DNA of 64,000 nt from Shiraia sp. slf14 (taxonomy: Eukaryota > Ascomycota > Dothideomycetes > Pleosporales > Shiraiaceae). Under the pieces are notes generated by a model that had not been told where the DNA came from, ran no database searches, and worked only from the letters and a program-made list of their open reading frames with translations. Location of the stretch: assembly GCA_000498155.1 (NCBI GenBank), contig AXZN01000020.1, positions 806,001-870,000 of the forward strand. The letters are read 5' to 3'. Positions 45,077-57,479 of the stretch are shown here, piece after piece (the stretch's first letter is position 1; every line of letters starts with the position of its first letter). The translations under genes were made by a program, and so were the position numbers.

Positions 45077-46996
45077 TTAGTCTTGTATCTCTGCAACCTT
45101 CCGGAACTGCATGGTCGGCAAAATCGAAGCCGCCCCGCATAAGACATACCTCAAAGTCTAGCTTAATAATCTCTGAGAATCCTTCCGAAAGCTCAGGCTC
45201 ACGATATCTAGATGCAAAGCCAATGAAAGCAGGCTTGGGTAGCAGAGTCCGACTTTCGGGGTTGGTCTGTCAATTGTTAGTCTCGGGACTACTCCACCTC
45301 ATTACATCGTATAGCTGCGAACGGTACGGTTCTCCGCAAATCTGGCAGTCGGACTGCCTGATTTGGGTAGTGCACGAATGCATAAACTGTTGGGGAGCTT
45401 ACCTCAGGGCCAAGGTTCAACGCCCGGACGGTGTCATTATGCTCGCATAGTTTTGCCGGAGCAGTAAACAGAATACATCGTATTGGGATGTTGAATTTCT
45501 GCGCCAGTTTGATCCAGACTGCGCGCGTCTCTGGATCTGCATTGGTATTATCTAGCAACTCTAGTCAGTATGCCTTACGGGTACTGTTGGTGGTTCCGAA
45601 TGTACATACCAATAGCTACCCTGGTGCCCTCTTCGATGAAAGCAGTAGCTGTTTTGATGCATCTCTCGCGCTGTTTCAGATCGTTACTCAACATCGAAGC
45701 ACGTTGCATGGCCTGCGATCTATGCAAGAGTCGGTTGCTTACCGTTTTCAAAATGTCCTGGTTGACACGACCGTAGCCGAGTGGCTGTAGGGTCTGCCAA
45801 TAAAAAGACGACTTACCTGCCCCAGGACTGCCACATAATAACACTATATCGATTGCATCTGCCTTTGCAAATGCTGTGGCTGCCATAATTAGTACCAGTG
45901 GGTCGTACAACATATCGAATGATCGATCATCCCACAACTTACGTGTTTTGGGCTTTTCAGCCTGGTCCTTGAGATAATCAATTGGGTCAAAGTCCCTTGT
46001 GAACGCCCGGGGTTCTTCATCAAGGAAGTATTCTTCGGGAGTATGAAACGACAACCCCACGTTGGCTGCAAAATTCCTGCGAATTTTAGTATCCTCGGAT
46101 GCATGCGCATGAACCGCATATGGACATACCTATCGACACATGAATGGTCTTTGGTAGCTCCACCAATGCCGGCTTCACGACCACCAGCATCCCCAACAAA
46201 AAATGAATTTTCAAGGTCCACACCATCTGCATGTTCCAGGTCATGTTCGTCGAGAAGCTCCTGCCACATGCCTGTCCTTGGTTTTCGATAATGATCGGAT
46301 GCAGTGGCTGCATAAACACTTATTGGAATGTCGAGTTGCGTCACTACAGCTGATACCTTGTTCTTGAAATCAGCCAGCCGCTTCTGATCAGACTTAATAG
46401 TCTTAGGATCAGGCTTCAAGCTGATACCTCCCTGGTTGCTTATTATGGCAACAAGGTAACTGGGATATGTTAGTTCATGATTTTATTCTCGTAGGGGTAA
46501 ATATCTTTAGGTCACTTACCCTTGTTCGTGAAGCTTCTTTACTGTTCCTGGTACGCTGTTATGCCACCACTTCCAGTCCGTGGCATCACGACTGAATGTT
46601 TTACCAGACTTTGTGGTGACTAAAGTCGAATCCTTTGAAAGTTAGAAGCTGTTATGAAGCATAGGACCAAACAGTAGTATGAAAGACTTACAAAATCAAA
46701 CGCCGCTATTCTTCTTCTACTTGTGTTGATTTTCGAAGTCGCATTGGGAGCAGCATAGCGACCAACCAGAAGACTGTCTTTTACAATCCGCCAAGTCATA
46801 CGATCAGGCTCCTTTTTGGAAAGAGGAGTGAAGAAGTTCGCAATCGCCTTGCCTTTGCTTATGTTAGTGCAAAATAATACGGATAGAAAAGAACATACGC
46901 ACTTGTAGTCGTAGATTGCTGTCGTCGCTTTGGTGGTGGAGATATGTCTTTGTCGTTCGAGCTTGGGCGCTTTCCTAGACCCGGCCGTTCAGCCAT
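45077..46996 (-). CDS. PNKP: Bifunctional polynucleotide kinase / 3'-phosphatase (DNA repair)
   Basis: Model of ten exons on the minus strand: 46996-46903, 46852-46692, 46632-46520, 46459-46130, 46076-45943, 45879-45743, 45670-45610, 45551-45403, 45266-45150 and 45106-45077; 441 aa with all phases consistent. The HAD phosphatase half has the DxDxT nucleophile motif (FDFDSTLV, D84 and D86), then IISNQGG and GDAGGR. The kinase half has a Walker A loop (GSPGAGKSS, K300), VNQD and DNTNAD. The enzyme removes 3' phosphates and phosphorylates 5' hydroxyls at broken DNA ends in the nucleus, preparing them for ligation. There is no N-terminal FHA domain, as in other fungal forms; instead a short basic stretch (PPPKRRQQ) could be a nuclear signal. 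The last ten-codon exon is the least certain. Confidence 0.93.
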
Positions 46997-47376
46997 CTCA
47001 TCGAGCTTGAGGATATGGATACTAATTTTGTGACCGTGATATGTATGATGTATCTGACGTGTGTATCAAAGTAGAGGTTTCGACCAGGTTGTTCGGCTTG
47101 CACTTGCCTTAGGTCGCGCGAGGCGCGTTCTCACGTTGGCACGTGCTTGGCCAAAGCTCTGACCACTTACCATAACGACATGTGTGAACGATAATGTAGC
47201 GGACAGAGGATACCACAATTTGTTACAGTTATTGAAATGATTATTTGAAGCAGATGTTGCTTGTAAATTTGAAATTGTAATTTATTCCAAGGATTCAAAT
47301 CCTAATCATAAGGGTATATCCAACGATAAGCCAGCTTCCACTTCCTGTCACACGATCAAACCCGCTGCAATGAGTC
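46997..47376. other. promoter of PNKP / 3' region of Med18
   Basis: About 380 bp, AT-rich toward the Med18 side. No gene. Confidence 0.5.
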
Positions 47377-48346
47377 TCATCTCCTCTGAACGTTGGCCTG
47401 AGGCGGTTTGTATTTGACACGAGTGTCCAACGACAGTCGGTCTGGCAGCTCGAGCTCCACGCAACCCCTCATCAATGTCTGGAACGCTTTGAGTTCTTTG
47501 ACTCCTGACTCGAGCACCGTTGCTTCCTTCAGCTCAGTAGCTTCCTTTAGTTCTTTCGCCTTCTCCAATTCCCTGGCCTCCTTTAATTCCTTCGTTGCAG
47601 TCTTTTGTACGCTGGCTTCTTTCAAGTCCTGCACTCGCACTTTAGCCTCCAGAATGAAGGAACCACTTGGATCAAGCAGCTCGAGCGAGGCAAAGGGTGG
47701 TATTTTCGTCTTGGGTGCATCCTGGAGGTTGCGGACGCCTGGCTCGTGGAGGACGCGGTGGAGAAAGACTATCACATTGCCCTGTATAAAGCGATGGCCT
47801 TCCACATAGTATTCAGTAACGAATCTGTTATGATGTTAGCTATGCAAGCACAACCAAGTGCAGATCTTACCTGTTTGGACCAGCAGCGATCATTTGGGCA
47901 TGGGGATCTCCAGACAATATATCGGTTGTGTTGGTGAAGCGCACAGAGACACCTCTGTCGCCAGTGTCTAGAGCATCCTCCCATAGCATCGACCACTTTG
48001 TGCCATCATCGTCGTGGGTATCTGCAGAAAGCAATGAGCCTTGCTCGTCTGCGCCAAAGTCATCCTCTGAAAGCCTCTGGACAAGCTTTGTATAGTAGAG
48101 CGCGGCCTGTGCGGTGGACTTTTCTTCCTTTTTCTTGTCGGCAGGCCTGGATATGATGTTTTGTGTTCCTCCACGGCGGAGATTGGAGCCGGGTTCCTCA
48201 GGCTCACGCAAGGGTTTGTAGACGATGCATCGTTGGAGAAGGCGGCGAGGTTGCTGTCCAGTGATGCCAGTCAGAATCTTCACGACCTGGTCATGACGGG
48301 CTGCGGGCACTGTGCCATAGAGCAGCGCCTCAGCTATTTGCGACAT
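47377..48346 (-). CDS. MED18: Mediator complex subunit 18
   Basis: Model: exons 48346-47871 and 47824-47377 on the minus strand, 307 aa, 46-nt intron in phase 2. Family signatures: an N-terminal LYGTVPAARHDQVVKIL and IVYKPLREP, then across the junction FVTEYYVEGHRFIQGNVIVF. Med18 pairs with Med20 in the Mediator head module and contacts RNA polymerase II. An unusual Lys/Glu/Leu-rich stretch of LKEA-like units (about residues 222-264) interrupts the C-terminal half, which in other fungi is compact. The start at 48346 (MSQIAEALLYG) is chosen because homology begins there, although the frame is open further upstream. It is divergent from the Kgd4/Ymr31 gene. Confidence 0.88.
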
Positions 48347-48938
48347 GTGTTGTTTGGGGTGGAGGGAGCTCCGGTCTGCGCCGACAGTATCGATATGCAA
48401 TAACCTAGAGTCAACGGCGCGGCACAGACGATAAGAGAAGCGAGGACGGGCGGTGATTGGCTGGCGCAAAGCTTAAGGTTGGCGACGGGCGGGCGCTGAC
48501 AGCTCGAAGGCGTGACCGCAGGCCGAGAACGCGACAGCATTACCAAAAGCTGCGAAGGAATGCGGAGTTCCCCCATGTCAAGCGCCCGCACAACGAGCAG
48601 AATTACGGCCAGAAAAGTCCAGAGAGCATAACGCCCCGCTCGTGGCTCATGCGATGATGAGCCCATCTTGGGGTGCGATTGGCAGGCGCAATGGAACTTG
48701 TCGGAATAGTGGGCGTTTCCGGCGCCCGCTCGCTCGTCGGGATAACTTAGCTTTGCGCAGTGAACAATATTTATGTCTGAGCGCACTTCCCCTCCTCCAC
48801 TGCACTACATCTCTCCATCTCGATTTCTAGCAAGCGCCTGTGTTCCCATCCGTCCTCTGCTTTGAAAAGTTTTCTCGACACGTCTATCACCCGAGAATCA
48901 ACGCGACTACCACGCTCCAAACCCTTACGTCTCACACA
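48347..48938. other. divergent promoter between MED18 and KGD4/YMR31
   Basis: About 590 bp. No gene; the region near 48780-48930 is pyrimidine-rich as in many fungal leaders. Confidence 0.5.
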
Positions 48939-49363
48939 ATGAACGCTACCAAGGCACTCCAGCAAGGCCGCCAGCCTTTGATCCGCTTCCTGGGCAAGCG
49001 CACAATCCCTTCTCGTATGTACACGTTCATCATTGACAGATGAGGCAATGGCTCACGATGCGCGCAGAAGTCGACCACACTCCCAAAGCCCACCCTGCCT
49101 CTCCCACCCACTCGCTTCCTGAATCTTTCAAAACCTACCGACAGAAGGCTCAGCAACACGGCCCTCTCAATCAGACTCTCGGCTACTCAACCATTGTTGG
49201 CGGTCACGTTGGCGGCACCCCAGGTGCCAACCTTGGTCGCATTGAGCCCGAGAAGGGCCAGTACTTTGATCGCTCCGAGCTGCCACCTCGCTTCCAGAGA
49301 CTGTCCTGGACACAAGCCGAAATTGATGCAATTGAGTCTGGTGGCGCCAGCCTGCACGGTTAG
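48939..49363 (+). CDS. KGD4: Kgd4/Ymr31, mitochondrial 2-oxoglutarate dehydrogenase subunit (formerly 37S ribosomal protein)
   Basis: Model: exons 48939-49014 and 49068-49363, 123 aa, 53-nt intron in phase 1. The N-terminus is a mitochondrial presequence-like stretch with a conserved core (ALQQGRQPLIRFLGKRTIPS). It is followed by VDHTPKAHPASPTHSLPESF and AQQHGPLNQT, which match the Kgd4/Ymr31 family. The C-terminus has YFDRSELPPRFQR and EIDAIESGGAS, usual in filamentous ascomycetes. In yeast Kgd4 recruits the E3 subunit to the 2-oxoglutarate dehydrogenase complex in the matrix. It was first catalogued as a mitoribosomal protein, so older annotations differ. Confidence 0.88.
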
Positions 49364-51877
49364 ATGAGGGGAAGCATGAAGCCATGAAATAGAATCACGC
49401 CAAAAGTTTGATAAGAAATTGTATATATACGCCAGCATGCGAGCGCGCGCCAGCAAAGACTGGTAGAGCCAGGGGAACAGGTGGGATTGAAAAGCGAAGG
49501 GACAGGCGCTTCTTTCGTTGTATACCCTTCAATCCCGACATTGCGATGAAAGGGACTTGTACGGATAGCCTCGGGGCAGAGTATGGATGAGCGACGGGCA
49601 ACCATGACAGCTACTCAACTAGATGATAGGAGATACCTTAGAACGAGTTGAAATTAAACATCTTCACATGGACACGTATTCTGTATCTGTTTTCGTGATA
49701 TCGCAATCACAAGCCAACATCCCCTCATCCATCAAAAAATCACGATATATTCACATGAAACCACACACACACTCCCCGAACATCCCGACCCAACTCCCCT
49801 CCAACTCCGTCCCTACACCCGACCCTCCCCGCGCCCCCTCCCCATCTCATCTCACCTGCCCTTACTCCCCAGATCCAGCAATCTGATCTCCGCAACTCCA
49901 ACCTCAACTCCCATCTGCACTCCCATCATCCCATCATAGTACGTCCTCGCTCATCTCCCACCGGCACCCCACCGGCATACCCCATCCAGCCACATCACGT
50001 GCGCACCATACCGAAACGGCAAAGACCTGTCAATCAAACCCCCACCTATTCAACCACCGGAATTCCACAGCGTGGTGCAAGCGCAGAGGAGTTGGAATGT
50101 TGGAGGAGGGGTTGCCGGATAGGGCAGGTTGAGGAGGGGTGTGGATTGTAGTGATTCCGGTGGGTAATGATTGCGGATGGGATGGGGGATGGGCTGGTAG
50201 GTGGTAGGTGGATAGGTGGGTGAGGGAGGGAAGTAGTATATGGGAAATAAAGAGGTTGGAGGGGTAGAGTTAAAGGTGAGTGATTAGATGAGCAATTGGG
50301 GGCTCTTTGAATGATGCATGGAGTTGGGCTGCGATCAGTATGCTATTGAACGGGTATAAAGATTGCGACTATTAGATTTCCATGTGAGGCTTGCTATATA
50401 GCTTTATTTACTATAGACGAGCTATATCTACTTCAGCGCAATACTAAGTTACTTGCCTACGAATATTTTGGTTTGTTCGTTACTGTAGTCTATCGCACCT
50501 TCCTTCTAGTCCATCGCTCTTTCCTTCTTGAGCGCATATCACCCATCACCCTTCTAACTCCCCCTCACAAAGAACCCAGATCCCAGCTCCCTTCAAAACC
50601 ACTACCTCTCGCAATCTTCCTTTATCCTCGCCAAACTTCCCTTTCACATATATTCTACTATCTTATACTTTCTGTACCTTCCCTCCCTCCCTACCTTCCT
50701 CCCGTCCCGTCCTATCCTCTCACCCGTCTCTCTTTCATCTCAAAGCATGTCAACACAATCCCTTTCACCTGCCGTTCACCTTTAACCTTTCTTTATTATT
50801 TCCTTCCACCTCACTTCGTTCTTTCACCTACCTCCCACATTCCCTGCTTCCCATTGACCTCCTACCCTATCTCCGGTCTCTCCCTCCAATCCCAAAGCAG
50901 TTAGCCCCCCTCACCCATGAACATCACAACTCAACCCACGACTCAAGCCAGCACAAAACCCACCAACATCAAAAGTAAGAACGCACGTGCCCTCGCCGGT
51001 GAAGCACTGCACTGCCACACCACCCACTCGTGTTGGCATTGGCATTGGCATTGCCACGCTGTACAAAAACGACAATGCTAAGTGAGTGGGACTGGGAACT
51101 TTGCAGTCAGTGCTCTACTGTAACATCGCTAAAACTTGGACTGAAAGTTAATTTACCCAACTAGCAAGTTACTTGGTGGTGAGAAGTGGTGACGACGCAT
51201 AATTTCCCTTTCGTATTCGTACTGTGGTTATTTTCGACATTCAGTCACATTGCGATTGACATTCTTACAATTCACACTACACCACACGTCACACAATAAG
51301 CAGGAGAGCGCGGATTAACAGTCCAAAGACATGTATTTCTATGTCAAGCAAACGATAGCAAGGTATAAGCGCAGCGCTTAAAGCCAAGGGGGGTATATAT
51401 ATATTCCCACATCCCCGTCCCCACCACACACACGAGTACACCTTTTTCCAGGTCGGAAAAAATCTATACAAAAAGATAAAAAGGCAAAAAAGACAAAGTG
51501 GTTTTGTTTTTGAAAGAGTGACAAGAATGATAAAAGTGTGAAGTAGTACATACACTAGACATGCGTCGCCCTTGAGGTGAGCAAGTAGCGCGACCTCAGC
51601 GTGATTGACAGATGGCGATGAGCATGTTGTAGTAGGATGTGCAGATAGAAGGGTATAAAAAAAGCAAGTCCCAAGAACCCCTAGCATACGACAAAGGTAG
51701 ACCACCCAATATAGTCGTGATGCAAAACAAATACCCAAGCCTAGATATGTCGTGAAAAAACGGTCGTGCAAAGCGCTGAAATCCAGCCTGCGCTAGCGAA
51801 AATATCTCTTTAAAAGATATTGCTGATGATGAGGGGGTATCGCGTTAAAAAGGAAGGAGAACAGGTGAGGATTTCGC
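49364..51877. other. gene-poor stretch with pyrimidine-rich runs
   Basis: About 2.5 kb. C-rich on the plus strand at 49760-49930, strongly C/T-rich at 50480-50900, AT-rich near 50380-50460. Three GGCATT units lie at 51035-51052. The frames seen are low-complexity or lack any motif. No gene is supported, though the C/T-rich block followed by an ATG at 50918 resembles a fungal 5' leader. Confidence 0.45.
51035..51052 (+). repeat. (GGCATT)3 microsatellite
   Basis: Three perfect six-base units in noncoding DNA. Confidence 0.6.
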
Positions 51878-52693
51878 TTAGATCTTGGACCAGGTGGCCT
51901 TGAAGCGGGTCTTCTCGTTGGTGCCTGTGAGAGCAGTCCAAGCAGCGAGCGAGAGATCAATGTCGTGGCCCGAGCAGCCAGGGCACATATCAACAATGGT
52001 GGCCTGAATTGACTTGCCGCCGTAGAAAATCTGGATCTTCTGGTTGCACCAGGGGTTGGTGGAGGCACCAGTCATGCGGTCGTAGGTGGATTGACCCCAG
52101 GCGTCCTTGGCAAGAGCCACGATCATGTCGGAGTCCTGGATGACAGTGCCGCAAGCACCGGTTCCGCCATTGTTGTCGTAGATGGTGATGTCACCGCTGA
52201 AAGTGCCAGAGCCTCCAGAGCCGGTAGAGGGAGAGCCGCTGGATGGGGGAGCCGCAGCTGCGCTGGAGACGGCTGGAGCAGGGGCTACTGGAGCAGCTGA
52301 CGAAGCAACTGGAGCAGGCGAAGGAACAACGGGCTTGGGTGACTCAACGGGCTTGGGAGTAGGAGTAGGGGTAGGAGTGGGCTTGGGAGTTGATGGAGGT
52401 GGGGGAGGAGGCGCAACGTAGGAGCTGGAAGGCTTCTGAGGAGTGGGAGCAGGAGGTGGGACAGGCGCCTTGGAGGAGGTTGGCACAACAGGGGCGCTTG
52501 ATGGCTGCTCGTAGAAGTAACCGGCGGGGGTGGTGGTGGCCTCGGCGGGCTCATCATCGTCCCAGACGGTGGTGTAGACAACGACGGTCTCGGTGACGAC
52601 CTCAGTCTTGTAGACGAGGTCGCGCTTGTCGAAGGGAGCAGCAGCGGCAAAGGAGCCGAAGAGCAGGGAAGCGAGGACAGTCGAGGACTTCAT
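51878..52693 (-). CDS. secreted double-psi beta-barrel (RlpA/expansin-like) protein
   Basis: Single exon on the minus strand, 271 aa from the ATG at 52693; an in-frame extension upstream exists but the signal peptide (MKSSTVLASLLFGSFAAAA) marks the true start. A KR site (DKRDL) follows and may be processed. Residues about 70-165 are a Pro/Ser/Ala-rich linker with PTPTP repeats, probably O-glycosylated. Residues about 170-271 form the barrel domain: GDITIYDNNGGTGACGT, NPWCNQKIQIFYGGKS, ATIVDMCPGCSGHDIDLS, AWTALTG. The DMCPGC...DLS block is typical of fungal RlpA-like/barwin-related secreted proteins, some linked to cell-wall loosening or stress. The catalytic Asp of the family appears kept (HDIDLS). 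The role in the cell wall is inferred. Confidence 0.85.
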   Translation of the reverse strand: MKSSTVLASLLFGSFAAAAPFDKRDLVYKTEVVTETVVVYTTVWDDDEPAEATTTPAGYFYEQPSSAPVVPTSSKAPVPPPAPTPQKPSSSYVAPPPPPPSTPKPTPTPTPTPKPVESPKPVVPSPAPVASSAAPVAPAPAVSSAAAAPPSSGSPSTGSGGSGTFSGDITIYDNNGGTGACGTVIQDSDMIVALAKDAWGQSTYDRMTGASTNPWCNQKIQIFYGGKSIQATIVDMCPGCSGHDIDLSLAAWTALTGTNEKTRFKATWSKI

Positions 52694-55600
52694 GTTGATG
52701 TTTTGTTTGTGTTGTTTGGTAGCTTGATGTGCTGGAGAGCAGTGTGGTCGCAGAGAGCGAAGTTGACTTGTTGAGTAATGGTCTTTTGGTGCTAGGAATA
52801 GCAGTGTAGGTGTGAGTCGCAAGGAATGACTGAACCGTCTAGCAGTTCAAACTGGATTCGATTGCAGTGGTGTCTCGTAGGGACTGTGATTGTCAGGATT
52901 GACAAGTGGAGATGCGATATCTCAGGGAAGGAGTGTGGAAAGAAAGACAAGGAGCAAGACGTCAAGCCTGTAAAGAGTGGACAGAGCTGGGACGGCGGAT
53001 GGGGGTTATAAAGAGTGTTGGGGAAGGCAGAGGGCGCGGGAGAAAAGCGAGCAGTGGAAAAGTGGAGCGTTGGAGCACGACGCAGGCCATGGCGTTTTGG
53101 CGTTGCCTAGCGCGACCGACCCTGGTTGTGTGCCTGGCTCCTTCCACATGCTCCGACCGCGCCCTTGCCAGAAGCGGCGATGAGGGCAGGAGCGCACGGC
53201 CGCGCCTCCCCGGGCCGGCAGTCAAGTGGAACGCTCTTGCCTGCGGTGCCTGGCGTGTTCAACAACTGCGCTGGCAATCGTCGTCATCCAGTCGAGACTG
53301 CGAGCGAGAGAGCGAGTCTCCACCTCGCCGTCTCTGCCACCTTCACTCACCCACTTACCCACCCACTCACTATCCGACGACTGTCCCACCTCGATCCAGA
53401 CAGCCCCCAACCCAACCTGCAACAGCCCTCCATGCACATTGTTCTTTTCTTGCTTGCTTTCTTTCGTTTCTTTCGCTCTTTCTTCCTTTTGGAACCAACT
53501 CCTTTTACACCGCGCGTCAGCTGCTAAATTTGGCTAACCTCCTGGGACTGCGCAAGCTGAACGAGAGCGTACCTGACGATCAGTGCATGGGAGCCAGCCT
53601 ATTGGCTACACACCCTGCAGCTCCTCCGGCCCCTTGCCGAAGCATGAAACAACTCAGCTTGTTCGCCGCTTTGTCGTCTGCCAGGGGAAAGCCGGGGCCT
53701 GCGCACAAACGATGAACGAAACATTGTGGAAACACAACTGGCTGTTTCCTGTGCGTGCGCGAATTGTCGCGAGACAGCAGCGCGCAACATGTCACCTCGC
53801 GACCTTACACGTGTTGACCGCACAGTCGCATGGGGTCTGCCAAATACGATGGTCCATGGTCGCAGGCGCTGGCTCTGCCCCCAATTCACCCACTCACACG
53901 CCGCCTGGGCCCCAAATTCTGACCTGTCGCCAGCGCCATTGGCTGTGCTGTTCTGCTGCTCCACCGCCCAGCGACTGCTCAAACCGGCTTCGCAAGTGGC
54001 TGCGTGCAAGATTCTGCGTGCGACTGGCTGCCCAGCCTGCCAGCGTTAATGGTGACATGTGCCTGCGTGCTGCTGCTCAACCACCCACCGTCTCACGCTG
54101 AGTCGCCGCTCAACTGTATTCTTGCTCCACCTGCACGCAGCTCGAGTGCTTCTGGACTCTGCAATCATGGCATTCGCTGCCCGTCAGCACGCATGCGAGA
54201 TGAAATGTGGGCCTCGACTTCATCCAACGGCTTCTTACTGGGCCGTTGCGAGCCCGCTCTCCCAGTCCCGCGCGGCAGTCATGCTCAAATTCTGCCCTAC
54301 CTTATCCACTTATCGATACCACCGATTGGTATCCGTCTCCATCTTGTCGTGCGAGCCTATCGGGCGACAGTACTACCTCTCCAGTCGTTCGCTAGTGAAA
54401 GAGTTTTCTTTGTTCTCGCACAGTCATCAAGGAATTCTGACGTCCTGCTGCCCGACCTACTCCTCACGGCGCAGCTAGAAAACTCGTCCACCGCCACTGC
54501 GCAACACCCTGTGCCGCGCACTCGTTGTCTCATGGCATGCGTAACTGCGCCGTCAAATCGCCCTCCAACGGCGTAGTCGAGTCCTCAAAGTTTGGTACTT
54601 GGACCCCAAAGGCGTTAGCCATGACCTCCCCCATTAGGCGTTTCCCACCCAAAAAAACGTGCGTCTTACTGTCTCGAGCCATGCCTCTCTATGTCTGTGC
54701 CTCTGTCTGTGCCTGGTTCCGACAACCCAATCGGCACTTCACATCATGCCTCTTTACACAGATTTGACATTCTACGCCGTACTCGCACTCAAATCACTCA
54801 TCACCGATCACGGATCTCTGCTCCAATGCAGCAGCATGTCTCATGGTAAAACCACACCTCTGCACAGTGTGCACGCATCTTGATTCTTTCTTCTACCTGC
54901 ATGCAGAATCGTATTACGACACTACCCAACCCCCCATCTCCACATTTTGTAACAAAGTCCTTCACTGCACTTTCTCTTCAACCACGACGTGTCAAGTAAT
55001 GATCTGAAACTACACACTGCACTTAGCCTTAGACTACGCACCTTCTGCAGGCAGCATTCCTCCCTACCTCCCAGCCCCCTCCTCCTACCATCGGAACCAG
55101 CACTTAGCCTAGTCCTAGTCTTACAATTCTTCTTCCTTCCCTGTGCAAAACACGTTTTCTCGCTACCACTTCTCTAAACCCCAGACTAAACCCCAACAGG
55201 CAACCCTAGAGGTCCAGACACTTCTAGGGTCTACAAGGTAAGGGAAAGCATACGAGGCAGACTAATTAGTCATTCTGAAGTACGGAGTAATTCTGTCTGA
55301 TCTGTTTGGCGCTACGTCACTCCCACGAGGTGCTGCGGACCGAGGTTCTTTCTTTGAGGGAAAGTCGCGTTGTTGGAGTTTAGTTGGAGTGTGGTAAGTT
55401 GGTTACCCCCGGTGAGAGGGTGTGGGAAGTGCCGATTGGACGGTTAGTGAAGTAGTTAGTCTAAGTGCTTTTTCAAAATTTGAAAAGAAGGGTCTTAGTT
55501 CTTTCGGAGAGATTGTCGCGATCGAAAGCTACGTCTAGACTTTCTCTTGAGGGGTTGACATGTGATATGATGTGATGTGATGTAGGTGGTGTAGGCTGTG

Positions 55601-56666
55601 GTGTGAGGTTAGGGGCGAGTGAATGAAAATACTTGACAATACTAGACTTGTGAGATACTGGTGAGGAATGGAATAGGAAGGACCCTTTTTAAAATCTCTT
55701 TAACAACTCTTTTCAAAAATTATGAATCTATTTTTTTACAGACTCTTCAGTTTGCGTAATCGTAATTCGAAATACTTGCCATCGCGAATCTAGAAACCAG
55801 TGACAAAAAATCGCAAAATGCGCACGTGACACAGTTTAGTAGTTGTTGGAGAGTGCATTGGATGTCGAACGCTTACCTAACCAAACCCCTCCACGAAAAG
55901 CCCTTAGTACGCGCGTTCCCCCTAAATCACCCTCGACTTCGATTACATCAATACTACGAAAGTACTACGCAGTAGTACCAAATAGTACCAAGTAGCTTAG
56001 ACTGCATTCCGGAGTACCCAATCGAGATGTGGTATCCCATCCCACCGCTTCGCCAAGCCGTTGACCTGAGACTATCTTATACTACCGCTTTTATCTTCCA
56101 TGGAACTTGTTCAGATGCACCGCTTTGCTTTTGTGTTGTTGGCTGTGTATACGCTACCTATACGCTCAAGATCCTGAGGCTGTGGACTGTGTGTGAGGTA
56201 TGAGACGCGCGGTCGCTATGTCTAGCAAAACCTGTTGTGGGTTTTCGGAATTGGTGCATGATTTGCGGGGGTGAGGGGGTTTGGTAGATGGCTATGTTTG
56301 GGGGCGTTGTGGCGTTTGAGGGCTTGGGTGGGGGGTTGTGGAAAGGTCTAGATGGGGGAGTTGGAAGGTAGGTAGGTGTGCGTTTGGGTGAGTGTGCATG
56401 TAAGTGTAGTAGGGGTGTGAGGTGTGCAAAGTGGAGGAAGCGACAAAGAAGGCAGGATGGTTGTGTCGGTTGGAAATATGTTTATGGCTTTTTTTTATCT
56501 TCTACTTTGTTAGGAATAAGTGAGATGTTATTTAGTTAGATTTTGATTCTCGGTCTTGCAGTGATTCACATGTGTGAAGATGTGATGTTTGATATAAAAA
56601 AACCATTGTATTAGTACATAGATACATATATAGAAAGATACATAGGGAAACCTTCCTCCCTGTAGA
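52694..56666. other. long gene-poor stretch
   Basis: About 4 kb upstream of the secreted barrel protein. A 269-codon plus-strand frame (52906-53715) and several others are rich in Arg, Pro, Ser and Cys in random-looking order, with no motif and no support from splicing. 54900-55200 is C/T-rich; 55460-55800 is AT-rich; 56250-56450 is G/T-rich. No gene is supported. Confidence 0.5.
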
Positions 56667-57479
56667 TTACGTTCCTGTCAAAGGAGCCCAAGTAGTTTGA
56701 TCTTCAAGGCACAAAAAGTATGTCCTTTCAATGGAGAACGAGAACTTCCCCCGGTCGTTGAAAATCGGGTAGAATTCTGCCTCCGCCTTGCCCTCTGGGA
56801 ATTCCACCATTCTGTAGTCAAACTTGGTCACTGCTGGTTCACCTGGAGCTGCCACGAGATGATCAGCGTGAATAGAGATAAGGTATTGGTTGAGGTGCCC
56901 GGTGTTGTCAGGACATTCAACTCCACCCTGGTCGAATTTGGTGAATGGAATTGATGTTGGCATGGACAGATCTGTATGAGTTCCCATCACTAAAACGTGC
57001 GGAAAGAACATTTTCTGATTGCCCTTGAGCTTTGTCATCTCCTTGTAGAAAGTTCCTAGCACTGGTTCCACTCCGAGAAGATCGCCAACTCTCAGGTGCG
57101 AGTGCTGCAAATGGAGATCGAGGATATTTTCGTCGATCAGGTATTTAGCAAAACTCATTCCGAAATGGTTGTAAGCACAAAATACGAAGATTCCTTTTGC
57201 TATCGATGATAACTGATAGTTGAAGCGCTTCATCTCTTTTTCGCCGCCGAGTAACGTCTTCAAGCCTTCTTCTTCTTGAGTAATTTGCTCCACATTTTTC
57301 AACGTAGCCACCTTGTCTACAACATTTTTTGGTATGTACATAGATTCCGTAGTGACGTCACCTCTATCTTTTGGTATTCTTAGTACTATGGCCTTGACCA
57401 TTTTGATATCGACATAAGAAGCCACTTTGTTGCATTTTTCTGTCTGTGTAGCTCCGGTAATATTGAAAGTGTCTCCCAT
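56667..57479 (-). CDS. kinase N-terminal-module-like protein, paralogue A
   Basis: Single exon on the minus strand, 270 aa. A helical first half (YIPKNVVDKVATLKNVEQIT, GIFVFCAYNHFGMSFAKYLI) resembles the N-terminal extension of a large fungal kinase family. It is followed by IPFTKFDQGG, a segment QYLISIHADHL where such kinases have the ATP-binding strands, and KFDYRMVEF where they have the lysine motif. Instead of continuing as a kinase it ends with KFSFSIERTYFLCLEDQ and a short tail. Paralogues B and C lie just upstream and share all these blocks. There is no signal peptide or membrane helix. A role in partnering or regulating the neighbouring kinase is inference. A conserved 40-bp element lies about 200 bp before the start. 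Confidence 0.65.
   Translation of the reverse strand: MGDTFNITGATQTEKCNKVASYVDIKMVKAIVLRIPKDRGDVTTESMYIPKNVVDKVATLKNVEQITQEEEGLKTLLGGEKEMKRFNYQLSSIAKGIFVFCAYNHFGMSFAKYLIDENILDLHLQHSHLRVGDLLGVEPVLGTFYKEMTKLKGNQKMFFPHVLVMGTHTDLSMPTSIPFTKFDQGGVECPDNTGHLNQYLISIHADHLVAAPGEPAVTKFDYRMVEFPEGKAEAEFYPIFNDRGKFSFSIERTYFLCLEDQTTWAPLTGT

Noticed and set aside
45789..45816. GTAAGT donor consensus inside PNKP followed by a near TTGGCAG acceptor
   Set aside because: It encodes the Gly-Lys-Ser of the Walker A loop; the would-be intron of about 23 nt is too short and would destroy the kinase.
52906..53715. 269-codon plus-strand open frame
   Set aside because: Composition is Arg/Cys/Pro/Ser in random order, with no motif; several frames are open at once in this GC-rich stretch.
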